This document shows positions 12,447 to 23,470 of a stretch of 64,000 bases of DNA, piece by piece. This DNA is from Udeniomyces pyricola (taxonomy: Eukaryota; Basidiomycota; Tremellomycetes; Cystofilobasidiales; Mrakiaceae). Position numbers and translations under genes: made by a program. Below the pieces are notes generated by a model. That model saw only the letters and a program-made list of their open reading frames with translations. It was not told the origin of the DNA and made no database searches. Positions within the stretch are counted from its first letter, which is position 1. Every line of letters begins with the position of its first letter. The DNA lies in contig BCIK01000005.1 of assembly GCA_039545295.1 (NCBI GenBank), positions 65,268 to 129,267 on the forward strand, written 5' to 3'.

Positions 12447-15400
12447 ATGTCGCGAGATCATCCGATCCAGCCCAACATTCATACGAGGTCTGAGCCCGAT
12501 GAGTCTTGTGCCCGTTCGCCTTCTCCTCTGGCTCCCCCTCGACCTCCTCCACCTCCTTTTGCCTTTGACCCGTTGAATATTCCCTCCACTATCCGTTCAC
12601 CCATGCCTCCAGTCCGACCCTCCCTTACCCCGTCTCCTGCCTCGTACTCTGTCGCATCTTCTGTTCGATCGCGTCCTGCGCCGGCAAGGTCAGCTTCGAG
12701 CTCCAACGCGAGCTTCTCAGCTCGATACGCTCTTCAAACGGCGCGGTCACCAAGCCCGACGGCGGCGAGTTCGATCCCGGCCCAACGCCTTTCCTCGACA
12801 TCGCCACCACTTGTTTCCGGTCACGATATTTTAGCCGAACCATCTGACATGACGACGATTTCGACAGCACCGTCCTCTATGGCCTCTACGAGTTTGAATC
12901 GAGCCGATATGGCTCGTTCTGAGCTTGCTACTGGGCGCGATCGAGCGCGCCAGGGATCGAGCCGGAACGACGTAAAAGGGAAAGGCGTGGACCGGTGGTC
13001 GGTAATCTCGTCGAATCTTCGCTGGTAAGTGAAGCCTTTGGTCTCGCTTGTGCTCGCCAAGTAAGGTTGTGGTCAACGGCATGGTACAAACGGGAAATGT
13101 ATAGGGCATCATGCCAGGTGTGACGAGGGCGGATACGACGAGAGTATAACGACACGGACACCTAGCCGCCAGTTAGTCGCGTATGGGTTGATCGGATCGG
13201 ATGAGCATGACGTTCTCGTCTTGGCCGGTCTCTCTTTCTTGTGTCGTGGTTACTCTCCTTGCCCCTCTCGATCTCTTTCCTTGTCCTTGTCCTTTCGCTT
13301 TCCCCTTTCCTATCCTCTTCGTTCTTCCGGCCGCTTTCCGATCCCTCGGAACAGTGGCGTCAGCCCGCCATCGACACCGCTTCGATCGTGTCTCCTCGTC
13401 TTTCGTTCGTCACCTTCGATCCGCTCTTCTTTTGTCCCGATGGCTGACAACCTCGCTCCTTTCCTTCTGAAACTTTGTCCAACCCCATCAGTCCCCTTTG
13501 CCCCGCACCCAACAAGACGTTACTCACCAGGCCCCGATCGTTGCCTTGCGGTCACACCGTCTGCGCAGCTCACCTGCTCCCTCCCGATCTTCCCCCAGCC
13601 TCTACTCGGCGGTCTTCCTTGATCTCTTCCTCCACATCAATATCCACTTGCACTTCCCATACACCCGCCTCCATCCACAATCACCCTTCGACCTCGACCC
13701 CAACAACTTCAGTCACTCCAAGCCGTTGCCCGATCCCATCGTGTTCCATTCCCCTGCCATCTGACCTCACACACTCCGACGTCGTCGTCGCCAAGATTCT
13801 CACTCTCACTCAGGAGGAGCTGCTCGATCGTCTTACGCCTCGTCCTTCGAAAGGGCGGCTCTCTCTTACTCGTCGTCAGACAGCGACCGAGGCTACACCC
13901 AGAACCGCGTCCTCGTCCCCTGCTTGCTCGTCGTCTTCTTCCGAAGTTGAGGCAGATATCGACGACACGTCTGACTCAGAACAATTCCCCGAATCCGCAC
14001 CCGAATCGGATCCAGTTTCCCCTACGTTTCGTCACCGATCTCCGAAACGGCTTCGCCGTTCATCCCGAGAGGACCTGCTCTCTCACGATCCAATCCCTTC
14101 TCCCCTTCGACCTGTACCTCATCAAGGGCAGTCCTTCTCTCGATCGCAACCACCGTCGAGAGCATCTTCTCCTGTACCCACATCTTCGAGCTCGCAGTCT
14201 CTCTCGCGGGCATCGAGCACTAACACCCGACAACCTGACGCAAGACTCAAACTGATACGAAGGGCTAGGAGACGTAAGAGGGAAGCAGAACTCCTCAACT
14301 TGCTCGAGTGCGATGTCTGTGCTCTCATCCTGTACGAACCCGTCACTACGACGTGTGGACATGTACGTCGTTCCGCCCACTCGGACTATACTCGTCATGA
14401 TTGGCTTGAAGAGGCGTAGTTGCCCGTTAATATCTCGCCCTCTTCTGGTTTCCGTCTGTCCCATCTTTTTCTATTCAGACATTTTGTCGCAGATGCCTGG
14501 CTCGTTCTCGTGATCACTCGCACAAATGCCCGCTCTGTCGATGCGATCTACCTTCACTTGCATCTGGCCCTGGGGCTGAGGGCACGGTGGTCAAAATGGC
14601 TATCAATAAAGTTCTTCAATCAATTCGTGAGTGTTGATGTTCTTAGGGCTGACCCGTGATGGCCCCTTGACAAACAGCTGAGTTTTTTTTTTTTTTTTTC
14701 GTCTTTTTGTTTTTCACTCTTCAGTTTTGAGTGCATTCGCCGACGAAACAGCCGAGCGTAGGCTCGGTGTCCAGCAAAGTGAACGTGACGAACGGATGGA
14801 CACCGCCATCTTCATATGCACCCTCGCCTTTCCTCACATGCCCACAATCCTCCACATCTTCGAACCTCGGTAAGTGATCAAGTCTCGGCATTCGTCTCGT
14901 CAACCAACTAATTTTTTCTCAATGAAGTATCGGTCCGGGTTAATTAACTTTCTCAATAACGTTTTCTGGCATGCGCAGATATCGACTAATGCTCCGTCGC
15001 TGCATCGAATCGGCTAATCCAAGATTTGGTATGATATTACCAGCTCGAGGAGGTGCGACAGAGTACGGTACAATGCTCGAAATCCGTAGCATACAAACTC
15101 TCAATGATGGTAGGAGTATGGTGGAGACAGTGGGTAGTTGGAGATTCAAGGTACTTGAAAAAGGCGGGCTCGATGGTTACACTGTCGGGCGCGTTGAAAG
15201 GTGTGTTACTGTGCTTTCTTGTGCTTTAGAGTACTTGTCTTGGGTACTGGTTCTGACGGCCATGCCAAACTTCCTTCTCCTACTCAGAATCGACGACATC
15301 TCATCCGAGGACGAGGCTGAGAGGGAAGCTGCTGCTATCGCTAGAGGGCGAGAGTCTCGACGCAATTCAACAGCGTCAAGCTCCGGCTTGGGTTCGACCG

Positions 15401-16189
15401 CCTCCACCGCTGACTACAGTAACGCACCGTCGACCTCATCGAGCGGCTCTCGCTTATCTTCGTCCTCCATGTCCTCGTTTCCCGCCTCTTTTGGGGATAC
15501 CATCTCGGATGGCTCGATTCCGCCTCAACATAGTTCCATCCCAACTTCTGCGCCTATGCTGCGACCTCCTCAGGTCGCCGCCTCTTCCTCGACGGCCGAT
15601 GTCTCCAGTTCCACATCCATTCCATCATCTATTGCTACGGATACCGAACCTGCCCCATCCTTTGATATGGTTGCTTCTTCCTTGGTTCAGCCGAAACGCA
15701 ACCCAGCCGATCTCTCGACCCAGGCGCTCATGGAAATATGCGAGGCCTTCATTGATCATCTCCGTTCCGGCTCGGCCCCCTGGCTACTTCAACGTCTCAA
15801 CAATACTTACGGGCCGATGCCCGATGATCCAACGACGTGTAGTTACTGGATGGCGAGCGTGAGTCCCGTATACCTCGCGATACCTTTTTCAGATGATTTA
15901 ATGGCTGATGATTGAACGTCTTTGCTTCATCTTTCCTTGTCTCATATCGCAGGTGATTCCGATCGACGAATACGAAAAGGCCAAACTACTACCTATACGA
16001 TCTCCTCGGTTGCGTTTGGCTCTCATTGTTCATTGGATTGAGCAGCTCCAAGGAAGCTGGTGGTTTTCCAGGTGAGAAATCATCTTGCAAGGTCTCTTCT
16101 GTTTCCTATTTCTGTGATTTGATCAAACTTGCTGATTTCTGTTGTATCTGTATCGCATGCGCATCTCTAGTGGTTGTGTCTGTGCCTGA
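12447..16189 (+). CDS. CrgA-like E3 ligase with two RING fingers and a LON N domain
   Basis: It resembles LONRF/CrgA proteins. In Mucor, CrgA is a RING protein that represses carotenoid synthesis. Eight exons fit: 12447-13024, 13492-14362, 14479-14626, 14725-14869, 14979-15200, 15288-15858, 15953-16071 and 16171-16189, giving 890 residues. The N-terminus is Ser/Pro-rich and disordered. RING 1 begins CPLC and continues RPRSLPCGHTVCAAHL; its first Cys codon is split by a 467-nt intron. A long Ser-rich linker follows. RING 2 is complete: CDVC, TTTCGHTFCRRCLARS and HKCPLCRC. The LON N-terminal substrate-binding domain starts near AIFICTLAFPHMPTILHIFE and PRYRLMLRRCIESANPRFG, and is interrupted by a second Ser-rich insert coded around 15330-15700. 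The end WIEQLQGSWWFSSGCVCA matches the usual WWFSxGC tail. Its role here, including any link to pigment or light, is inference. Confidence 0.87.
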
Positions 16190-16256
16190 GCTGGCGTGCT
16201 CGTTTCTCTCTCTCTTGCTTTCTATTTTCGGTCATGCTGTCCTCGTCATTTCTGTG

Positions 16257-16294
<38 letters not shown>

Positions 16295-16992
16295 CTCTTC
16301 CCCTCTACACGTAGTTTGGCTTCTGTTTCTATACTCATCTTCCCATCATCTCTTGCATCATTATCACTTCATGTATCGTTGCGTCTGTCTGTTTACTTCT
16401 GCCCTTGATTCTTTGTTGTGATCGTTACGCCTAAACTTTTCCTACATTACATCTTACATGAACTTTCTTCTACCTAACGATCCCGAATTGACTCGCTGTA
16501 ACGAGAGATAACGCAGCAACCGCTTTCTTCGACTTCCGTTTCTTTTTCTTCATCTTCGGTTTTACTACATTCATCATGATGTAGACAGATCAGATCGACT
16601 TCGATCCAGATCAAGCACCCCACCAATCCAGATCTTTGAGGATGACATTCCTCCTTTGGACCAAGCCCCTTTCCATTCCTTTCCTCTCTTTCGACGCAGC
16701 CGGCTGGCGAGATGGGTTCGAATCCGGCGAGGGCGCTGTTGGCTTTGGTGACGGATAAACGCAGATCTTACGTGGGCTCGGCAGGAAGACGCATGATGGG
16801 CAGTTAGGGGGGACACGAGGCCTTGGTGACCCAACATGGGGTGATGACGATGATACAGCTGCCACGTCGTGATCGGTCGCCGTTTCACGGGGCAAGATGA
16901 TAATAGCTGCGCTCTGTGTGCGTGGAGAACCGATATGAGAACGGGATGATAAGGCAACGTCAGCTGGGCGATGGAGGATAATTCACTTTTGG
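16190..16992. other. Convergent 3' region with CT microsatellite
   Basis: This 803-bp gap holds an unbroken CT run at about 16258-16291. On the minus strand, 16611-16895 is open and Pro/Ser-rich (ending KDLDWWGA) and could be a 3' exon of the Vps62-like gene, but nothing supports the splice. Confidence 0.5.
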
Positions 16993-19452
16993 TCACGATG
17001 TCTGTGACGGTGGAAATTGATCGAACGGACATATGATGAGACGTAGTAGTTTTGAGCACAAGCCTCGACATCGATCTGTGAGAGATAAATACAGGGACGA
17101 TCGAAGAAAAGAAAAAGGAGATGAAATGCATGATGAGGTCAGCATCTTGGCGTCTCGAAGTCGAAAAAGAAAGCAGCAGAGAATAGTCAAACAAGAACGG
17201 ACCCTGAATGACCCATCACTTCTCTGTTCTTCAACTGGCACCCAAGCCCAAACGACGTTGATCCGTTGACGCTCAGTGCTGATCGAGTCGTTCCATCGAA
17301 CATGTTCGTACTCTTCATCTGCTGCATCCTCCCATCTGGGCAGATCAAAAACATCCCCTCCCTCTTCTTGCGATGTATCACCGACGCTCCAACTTCTTCT
17401 TCGAAATCCACTTGACCGACAAATCTGTCGGATTCCGATCCAGACCTGTTCCTTTTCAGGCGACTCCACGACCGGGATGCGACGTGAGACGATCTTGAAG
17501 GTAAACTCGGACAAAGTTGACGAAGGTCTGGTTGAAGCGGACATTGCCAGATCTTCGTTGGTGTTCTTGATGTCTCCAGACGATTCAGGCTCAGGGGATG
17601 AGGTTACAATGATACACCGAGGGGTTTCGGTCCGCATGCTCGACCTGAAAGGGCCTACCGGTCCATCGACCATCCCGCACATGGGGAAGACGCCGTACCA
17701 TCGACACGAGCGATCGCCCTTATCTCCGAACGCACCTCGAAAATTGAGCCATGCCTTGTCGCCTCGAGGTCGGGTTCTCAGAGAATGACGGAAGCTCGGA
17801 TCAGGTTGGGAGAAGTATGGAAAGGTAGTGAGGTTTTGAGCGGTGTCCCATCGATCGCCGCGAGATGTCGAGTCAATGAGCTTGAAAACTCCTAGAGCCG
17901 AAGCGTAAGCAATCTCTCCTTCTATGGGCCAGAGACCGTGCGAACCTAATGATGCAAGCGAGAGTAGTTGGAGAAGACCGGACAGGAGGCATCATTCAAG
18001 TCAGCCAGCCATCTATCAGGGCAGATCCTAAGAGGAGAAGGCAGGGAAGGGGGCCAGTAAAGGACCCACCGATCGCGAACTTACCTCGGGCTGAAAACGC
18101 AACTGGCCGATTGTCTTCCTTGGGTACATCTTCCCATCGAGCCGTTCCATACCCATAGTCTCCAACATGCGCGACTGGATTAAAATTAAAATTGAAATTT
18201 AACAAAAAATTGTGATCAGTCATTGTTGAAACCGTATCAGCTGGTAGCGACGAGGGAAGCTCGTTGAAAGGTAGAGGAGCAACCTGCAACGGGGACACAC
18301 GATAATCGACCGAAACAGCCTGTCCTTGGACGGTCCTGACCATGATAGTTTCCCAATCGGAGATATGGTTTCCAAGCACCCCGATCGGTCCAACGGACTT
18401 GCCCAAGTTGTACGGATAGTAGGTCCAATAGTATAGGTCGACCACGCCCGGTTCGGTTTTCTCGACGGCAAAGGATATGACTTCCCAGCTGCAGGGACTA
18501 GTAGCACCATCATTGAGCATGACACAGGCTTGATGCTCGCCAAATATCCGTTCGTCGACGAGTGAACGGTTCAATGTAGGCTGAGCATTGTAAGGGTTGG
18601 GTTGAGAAGGAGGCACTTGGGGAGAGTTGATGGCGAGGTGAAGGTATGCGCCATCAAAGGGAAGAGAGCCTAGATAAGAGGGTTGGAGAGGTATCGGTTG
18701 GTCGGTAGGGGAAGGGAGACCCGAATCTTCTAGCAGCTGCAGAGAGACCCGGACAGACAAGAAGGGGGCATTGATTGATAATGGAAAAGGACCGTTGAGG
18801 AAGGAAACCCGAAAGAATCAAAGGGGAGCCATCATGCATGACCATCAGTTGCGATTCCTTGCGATGATGACGTTGGAGTTCCAAGCTGATTTATCGGACT
18901 GCATCGTTCTGAGGAACCCACCGTCGTGGCCGGAATGAAGCGAGCTGCTGAAGCGGGATAAAACTGCTCGTCCTCGCTAGGGTGGAAGCATAGGATGGTG
19001 TCAGCTTCTATCATAACTTGACCATAACGAGGGACATATCGAAGGCCATTTGAACAGTGGCGAGGGTGAGCGGTTCGCTATAACGCGGGGTCGGCTTGGT
19101 CCGCAGCAAGCGATCGTCGGCCTGGCTCGATTGCCTTGGCTCTCTTCGTCGCGTATCTGCTGTGGCAAAGGGTCAGATGAATCCCAAGACGGCCTCACCT
19201 GAGATATATGATGGGCGCATATTTTCGCGCGAGATGATCCCATCGGGAGGTAGTGGAGGAGGACGAGTCGGAACGGTGAGGATGATCGTCATGATGGCCG
19301 CTGTCGAACCAAGACGGTGGTGGGGGTCGGATCGGGGGACGGTCCGGTGAGACAAAGGGGAGTTGGGCAGGGTGAGCAGTGGCAAGGTGGACTAGTAAAG
19401 CAGGAGAAGAGAGAGTGAGCAAGAGTAGGGTCAGGATGAGGGGGGTGAGCAT
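16993..19452 (-). CDS. Secreted Vps62-like protein
   Basis: The protein starts with a clear signal peptide (MLTPLILTLLLLTLSSPALL) and belongs to the fungal Vps62-type family, whose yeast member is linked to vacuolar protein sorting. Exon 1 ends at an intron after APIIYL; the next exon restores the family motif IYLSEDEQFYPASAARFIP. Further blocks are AYLHLAINSPQVP, VVDLYYWTYYPYNLGKSV, GVLGNHISDWETIMVRTVQG, HVGDYGYGTARWEDVP, SHGLWPIEGEIAYASA and KAWLNFRGAFGDKGDRSCRW. This is the usual order: aromatic core, the GNHxxDWE motif, a His/Gly pair and WLNF. After the core comes a long Ser/Arg-rich tail (about 17000-17600) with no similarity I know; its end at 16993 is uncertain. The biochemical activity of the family is not known to me. 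Confidence 0.75.
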
Positions 19453-19822
19453 TGGAGGGATGGGGATATATATATATTATATGGGGGGCAGAGAGGATCG
19501 AGCTGTCGAGGGATGATGATGACCCTGGAGGGTGAGGGTTCTACATTTAACGTCCAAGATCTGATATGCGGAAGGCTGGGTTGGGTTACTCACTGCGAAT
19601 ACGATATTATATCATATGTGTCACGCTATATGATAACATCTTCTTGGGCTGTGCACGTTGTGCTTCGTACACAGGCTGTGCAGGCCAGGCTCGCCCACCG
19701 TCCACCGCCCCCATCTCTCTATACACGCGCCTTGCCTTGAAGCCGGCCAGCCAGCGCACGCAAGACCCAGAAACCCCACCCACCCACCAACCGGACATCG
19801 ATCTATCCATCACCTTCACGCC
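19453..19822. promoter_or_regulatory. Bidirectional promoter region Vps62-like/BFR1
   Basis: A TA run at about 19469-19480 lies near the Vps62-like start. The last 50 bases before the BFR1 ATG are G-poor with CCCACC and CATC repeats. Confidence 0.5.
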
Positions 19823-22525
19823 ATGGCTCCTCCTCCCCCCAAAAGCGCCGCTTCCAAGCCCGATCCTTCCACCAAGCCCAAGAAGGACAAGGAGGACATC
19901 GTTGGCAAGCCCGATCAGGTACCTAATCCGTCCCTCAATCGTTCTTCTCTTCCTCACCCACTCCTCTTTTCTCCTGGCCTTTCTTCTTTCTCCCTCTCAA
20001 TGCGTTCTCCGTCCATCTCCCTCCCCCTCACGTCTCACCCCTACCCCTTCTCCCCTTCCTACACGGCTCAACAACTTACTCACACTCATGCTCTCTGCTC
20101 CTTCGTTCCCCCCCGTATTCTGACAGAACAAGTACAACACCGAGCAGGACGGCTTCCGTGCCGAGATTGACGCTCTCCAAACCAAGCTCGTTCGTTTGGC
20201 AGTCTCCCTTCCCCCCCCCCCCCCCCCTTTCCGACCTTGGTTTCCTTTTCCCTTAATCTCGGGCCTCTTTCTCCTCGGCTTGGGTCCGATGGGACCTCTT
20301 CTCTTTCTCCTCAATTCAACCTCGCTCACTGCCAGTCCTCACCCCTACGCTTCTTCTTGCACAGAACGAAGTCAAGGACAAGATTGCCCTCGCGACCAAC
20401 TCGACGACCAACTCGGCCGGCAACTCTCGTCGGAACGAGCTCAAGGCCGAGATGGATGGCCTCCGGGGCCAGCAAGGGGACGCCAAGGCTAAGCGGGGAA
20501 AACTCATGGATGAGCTCAAGAAGACTAGGGATGACATGCACAAAAAGGTGAGGTCTCACTCGTTGCTGCTTTGGCGTTCCTGGCTACAGCCCACTCGATG
20601 CAAGGGGCTCGTGCGGGCGGGCAGGATACGTCGACGAGGGAGAAAGGAAGGCCTAGGTTGTCAGATGTTGACTATCGGCTGCTCAGGTGCTCATTTCGAC
20701 CTGTACAATACTACCCACCAAGCTCATCCGTACTAACGCATCACGGTTCATTCTCTTCTTGGATATGTGCGTGCTCCCATAAATACGACCTTAGATCAAC
20801 GACCTCAACGCCTCCAAGAAGAAGCTCAGCTACGGATCCGTCGTCGAAGTTGACCAGCAGATCAAGTACGATTTCTTTCAATTTCTCTCTCAGATGATAT
20901 ACTTGGAAATATATATATTGTCGCCTGAAGAGATACCCGAGCTCATCTAATCCCCACGTCGCCGTTTCGCGCCATCTGTGTGTCTCTCTCCCCCCTTCCC
21001 CCCCTTTTGCAACTGCCCGCCGATTCCTGTTTCTTTCTTTCTTTCTTTCTTTCTTTCTTTCGCAGGTACCTCGAGTCCCAAGTCGAAGGAGGTCAGCTCA
21101 CCATCGCTGCCGAGAAGAAGACCCTCAACGAAATCTCCTCCCTCAAGCGCACCCGTCGAACCGTTGAATCCTTCTCGTCTGTCGAAGATGCCATTGCCTC
21201 GGACCGAGCCCGCGCCGAGGAGCTCTCGGCTCAACTTGACGATCCCGAATCGAAAGCTGCCAGCGACCGATTCGATACCCTCAAAAAAGAGCTTGCTGTG
21301 ATTCAGAAGGAGGGTGATATTCTTTACGAGCAGAGGAACAAGCTTTATGATGAGAGGAGGGAGTTGAGCGACAAGCTCAACGAGGTTCATGGACGGCGAA
21401 AAGAAGGCTCGGCAAAGTACAAGGAAGCTCAGGACCTGTACTGGACTCGAGTGCAAGAGTACGTGTGATCTCGAATCTGTCTGGGTGTTGGTGTCTATCT
21501 CGACGCGCGAGATCTGACAATTCAAGGTCACCTTTGATTCCTTTCTGGTACCCATCTCGTACATTCTTATCCTATCCCTGCCAACCTTTCTTTCCATTTT
21601 GATTAGGGAGCGAGCCCGCAAAGCCGATCGCTACAAGGCCGACCGTAAAGCTGCCGACGACGCCCGCAAGCTCGAGACGGCAACCCGTCTGCGTGACGAA
21701 GCCAAGATCCCCGCGTTCGGTGCCCAAATCGAAGACTGCCAAACCATCATTGACTTCCTGTCGGGCAAGTCGACGGCGACGCCCGGATCGTCGGGACCTC
21801 TGTTCGAGCGAAAGGAGGTTGTTGGTGTTGAGAAGAAGGTCGGCCGACAGGTCGAGGCCCCAACCGAGTTGGTCGCGATCAAGAAGAAGGGTGGGGAGGA
21901 CGAGAGCTTCTTTGGGGGTGGTGGTAAGAAGAAGGGGTCGCAACAGAAGAAGAAAGTCGCCGCTCCCTCTACTTCGACGCCTCCTCCAGCATCATCAACG
22001 TCTTCGACGCCGCCACCGGAGAAGGACAGCAAGCTCAACCTCCCGCTCTCTGTCCTTTCAGCCATCCTTGCCCTCTCGATTCCTCCCCCGACGTCGAGCT
22101 CGGATGTTCCCCGGACCATCACCGATCTCCAAACGAAGAAGGCTTGGTTCGAGGTTAACAACGAGAAGGTCACCCGCGAAAACGTCGCCAAAGCGGAGAA
22201 GGAGATTCGCAGGCTCGAGGGCAAGGCTTCCAAGGAGGACCAAGGAGAAGACCAAGAGCAGGAGCAGGAGAACAAGGATGAGCCGGCTACGACTCCTGCT
22301 GCTGCCGATGCTGCGCCTGTGGATGAAACTGAGGGAGCTCTCGAGCCGGAACACACCCCAGCTCCGGGTTCGGAAATCGATGTCACCAAGCCAGCGGGAG
22401 AGGTTTTGCCGAGTGAGCCGACGATCGAAGAGGTCGCCAACGATGATGTCGAGAGCCCAAAGGAGGTGGATGAGCTGGATGCGGAGCTCAAGGAGGTCGC
22501 TGACGGAGAGGAGAAGAGCGAGTAG
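19823..22525 (+). CDS. BFR1: Bfr1-like coiled-coil mRNP/ER protein
   Basis: Bfr1 is a polysome- and ER-associated coiled-coil protein that binds mRNAs and affects secretion and nuclear segregation in yeast. Six exons fit: 19823-19918, 20127-20189, 20365-20547, 20795-20865, 21066-21458 and 21607-22525, giving 574 residues. The N-terminus is Pro/Lys-rich. Charged coiled coil runs through most of exons 2-5 (ELKAEMDGLRGQQGDAKAKR, AIASDRARAEELSAQLDD). The conserved ARKADRYKADRKAADDARKL and QIEDCQTIIDFLSGK follow. The C-terminal third is low complexity: a Lys/Gly patch, a Pro/Ser/Thr stretch and an acidic tail ending ELKEVADGEEKSE. Introns carry striking simple repeats: 17 C at 20211-20227, and TTTC repeats at 21030-21061 that serve as the polypyrimidine tract. 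An antisense open frame over exon 6 is a shadow. Confidence 0.88.
21030..21061 (+). repeat. TTTC tetranucleotide repeat at BFR1 intron 3' splice site
   Basis: About eight TTTC units end four bases before the AG of the intron 20866-21065, so the microsatellite itself is the polypyrimidine tract. Confidence 0.85.
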
Positions 22526-23470
22526 AAGTCTTGTCCGGATCGTTGATGGTTGATGGGTGAGCGAAGAAGCAGTGAAGATCACTGGAATGGATGAGAATGG
22601 AACAATCTCCACCAAACTATTGATTGACATCAATAAACGCCCATCAGTGTTGCCAGCCATGATGCCGGTATAGACAGACTGTTGTTGACTAGGAGCAACA
22701 CACATCAGTCTAGCGGGGTTTGTTCATCGTCGCTAGCAGGCATCGTTCATCATCGTGGTCAAAGAAAAGAAAAGGGAACCGGCAACAAAAGGAAGACAGG
22801 CGTGAGATGCGTATAAAGAAGAGAAAGGAGCGGGGTACACCCAAGGAAGAAAGGCAAAAAAAACGAAACAAGGCTAGATACGGAGATGGACGAAGAACAA
22901 GGCAAGGAGCTAAGAGCTCCGGCTTCAAAAGGGCATGACGAATGAAAGGACCAAAAAGGTAAACACAAAGTGGGAGAATAAAGGTGTTGAGTTAACAAAG
23001 TTGAAAACGTGATCAAGAGAAGAGAGGTCAAGCAAAGAGGGCATATGGATGAGGGCATGATTGAAGAAAAGTTGAGTGAGGCATGTAATGGAGGCGAAAA
23101 AGAACAAGCAGGAGGGAACAAAGGAACACGGAACAATGATGGGAAAAGAGTCTAGGAATAACTGACAAAACGGATTGTCAGCATCAAAAAGGCAGCGTCT
23201 AGGGGTAAAGAATAGAGGAGACGGGAAGAAGGTGAAAGAGCATCTAAAAGTAGTAAGGCCTTCGAAAGAGGCATGAGATGGGCTATAGGAACCCAGTGAG
23301 GAGGGCTCCATATGACGGATGGACGAAAAGGTGCGAACGACCAAGGGGGACGGGAGAGGGGAGGAAAAAGAGGAAAGAAGTCAAAGAATTGGTGAATGAG
23401 GACGGCAGTAAGCGGATACGTATGTACCAACTTCCTGTAGTAATCCCTATTGCTCCTGATCTGACATCCC
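22526..23470. other. Convergent 3' region, purine-rich on the plus strand
   Basis: No gene is recognised. From about 22750 to 23400 the plus strand is strongly A/G-rich, so the minus strand is C/T-rich, as in 3' UTRs elsewhere in the window. It probably belongs to the 3' UTR of the minus-strand gene ending at 23471. Confidence 0.5.

Noticed and set aside
16714..16726. GGTTCGAATCC, a perfect tRNA B-box-like sequence
   Set aside because: The flanking bases do not form a T-stem or acceptor stem, and no A-box or anticodon arm is found upstream.
16574..17194. Minus-strand open frame of 206 codons downstream of the Vps62-like core
   Set aside because: It has His/Arg/Ser-rich sequence without domain and overlaps another open frame; kept only as a possible mis-modelled 3' end.
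21631..22491. Long antisense open frame (286 codons) over BFR1
   Set aside because: It is a shadow of the repetitive, biased last BFR1 exon; it is Ser-rich with no domain, and the sense frame is clearly the conserved one.
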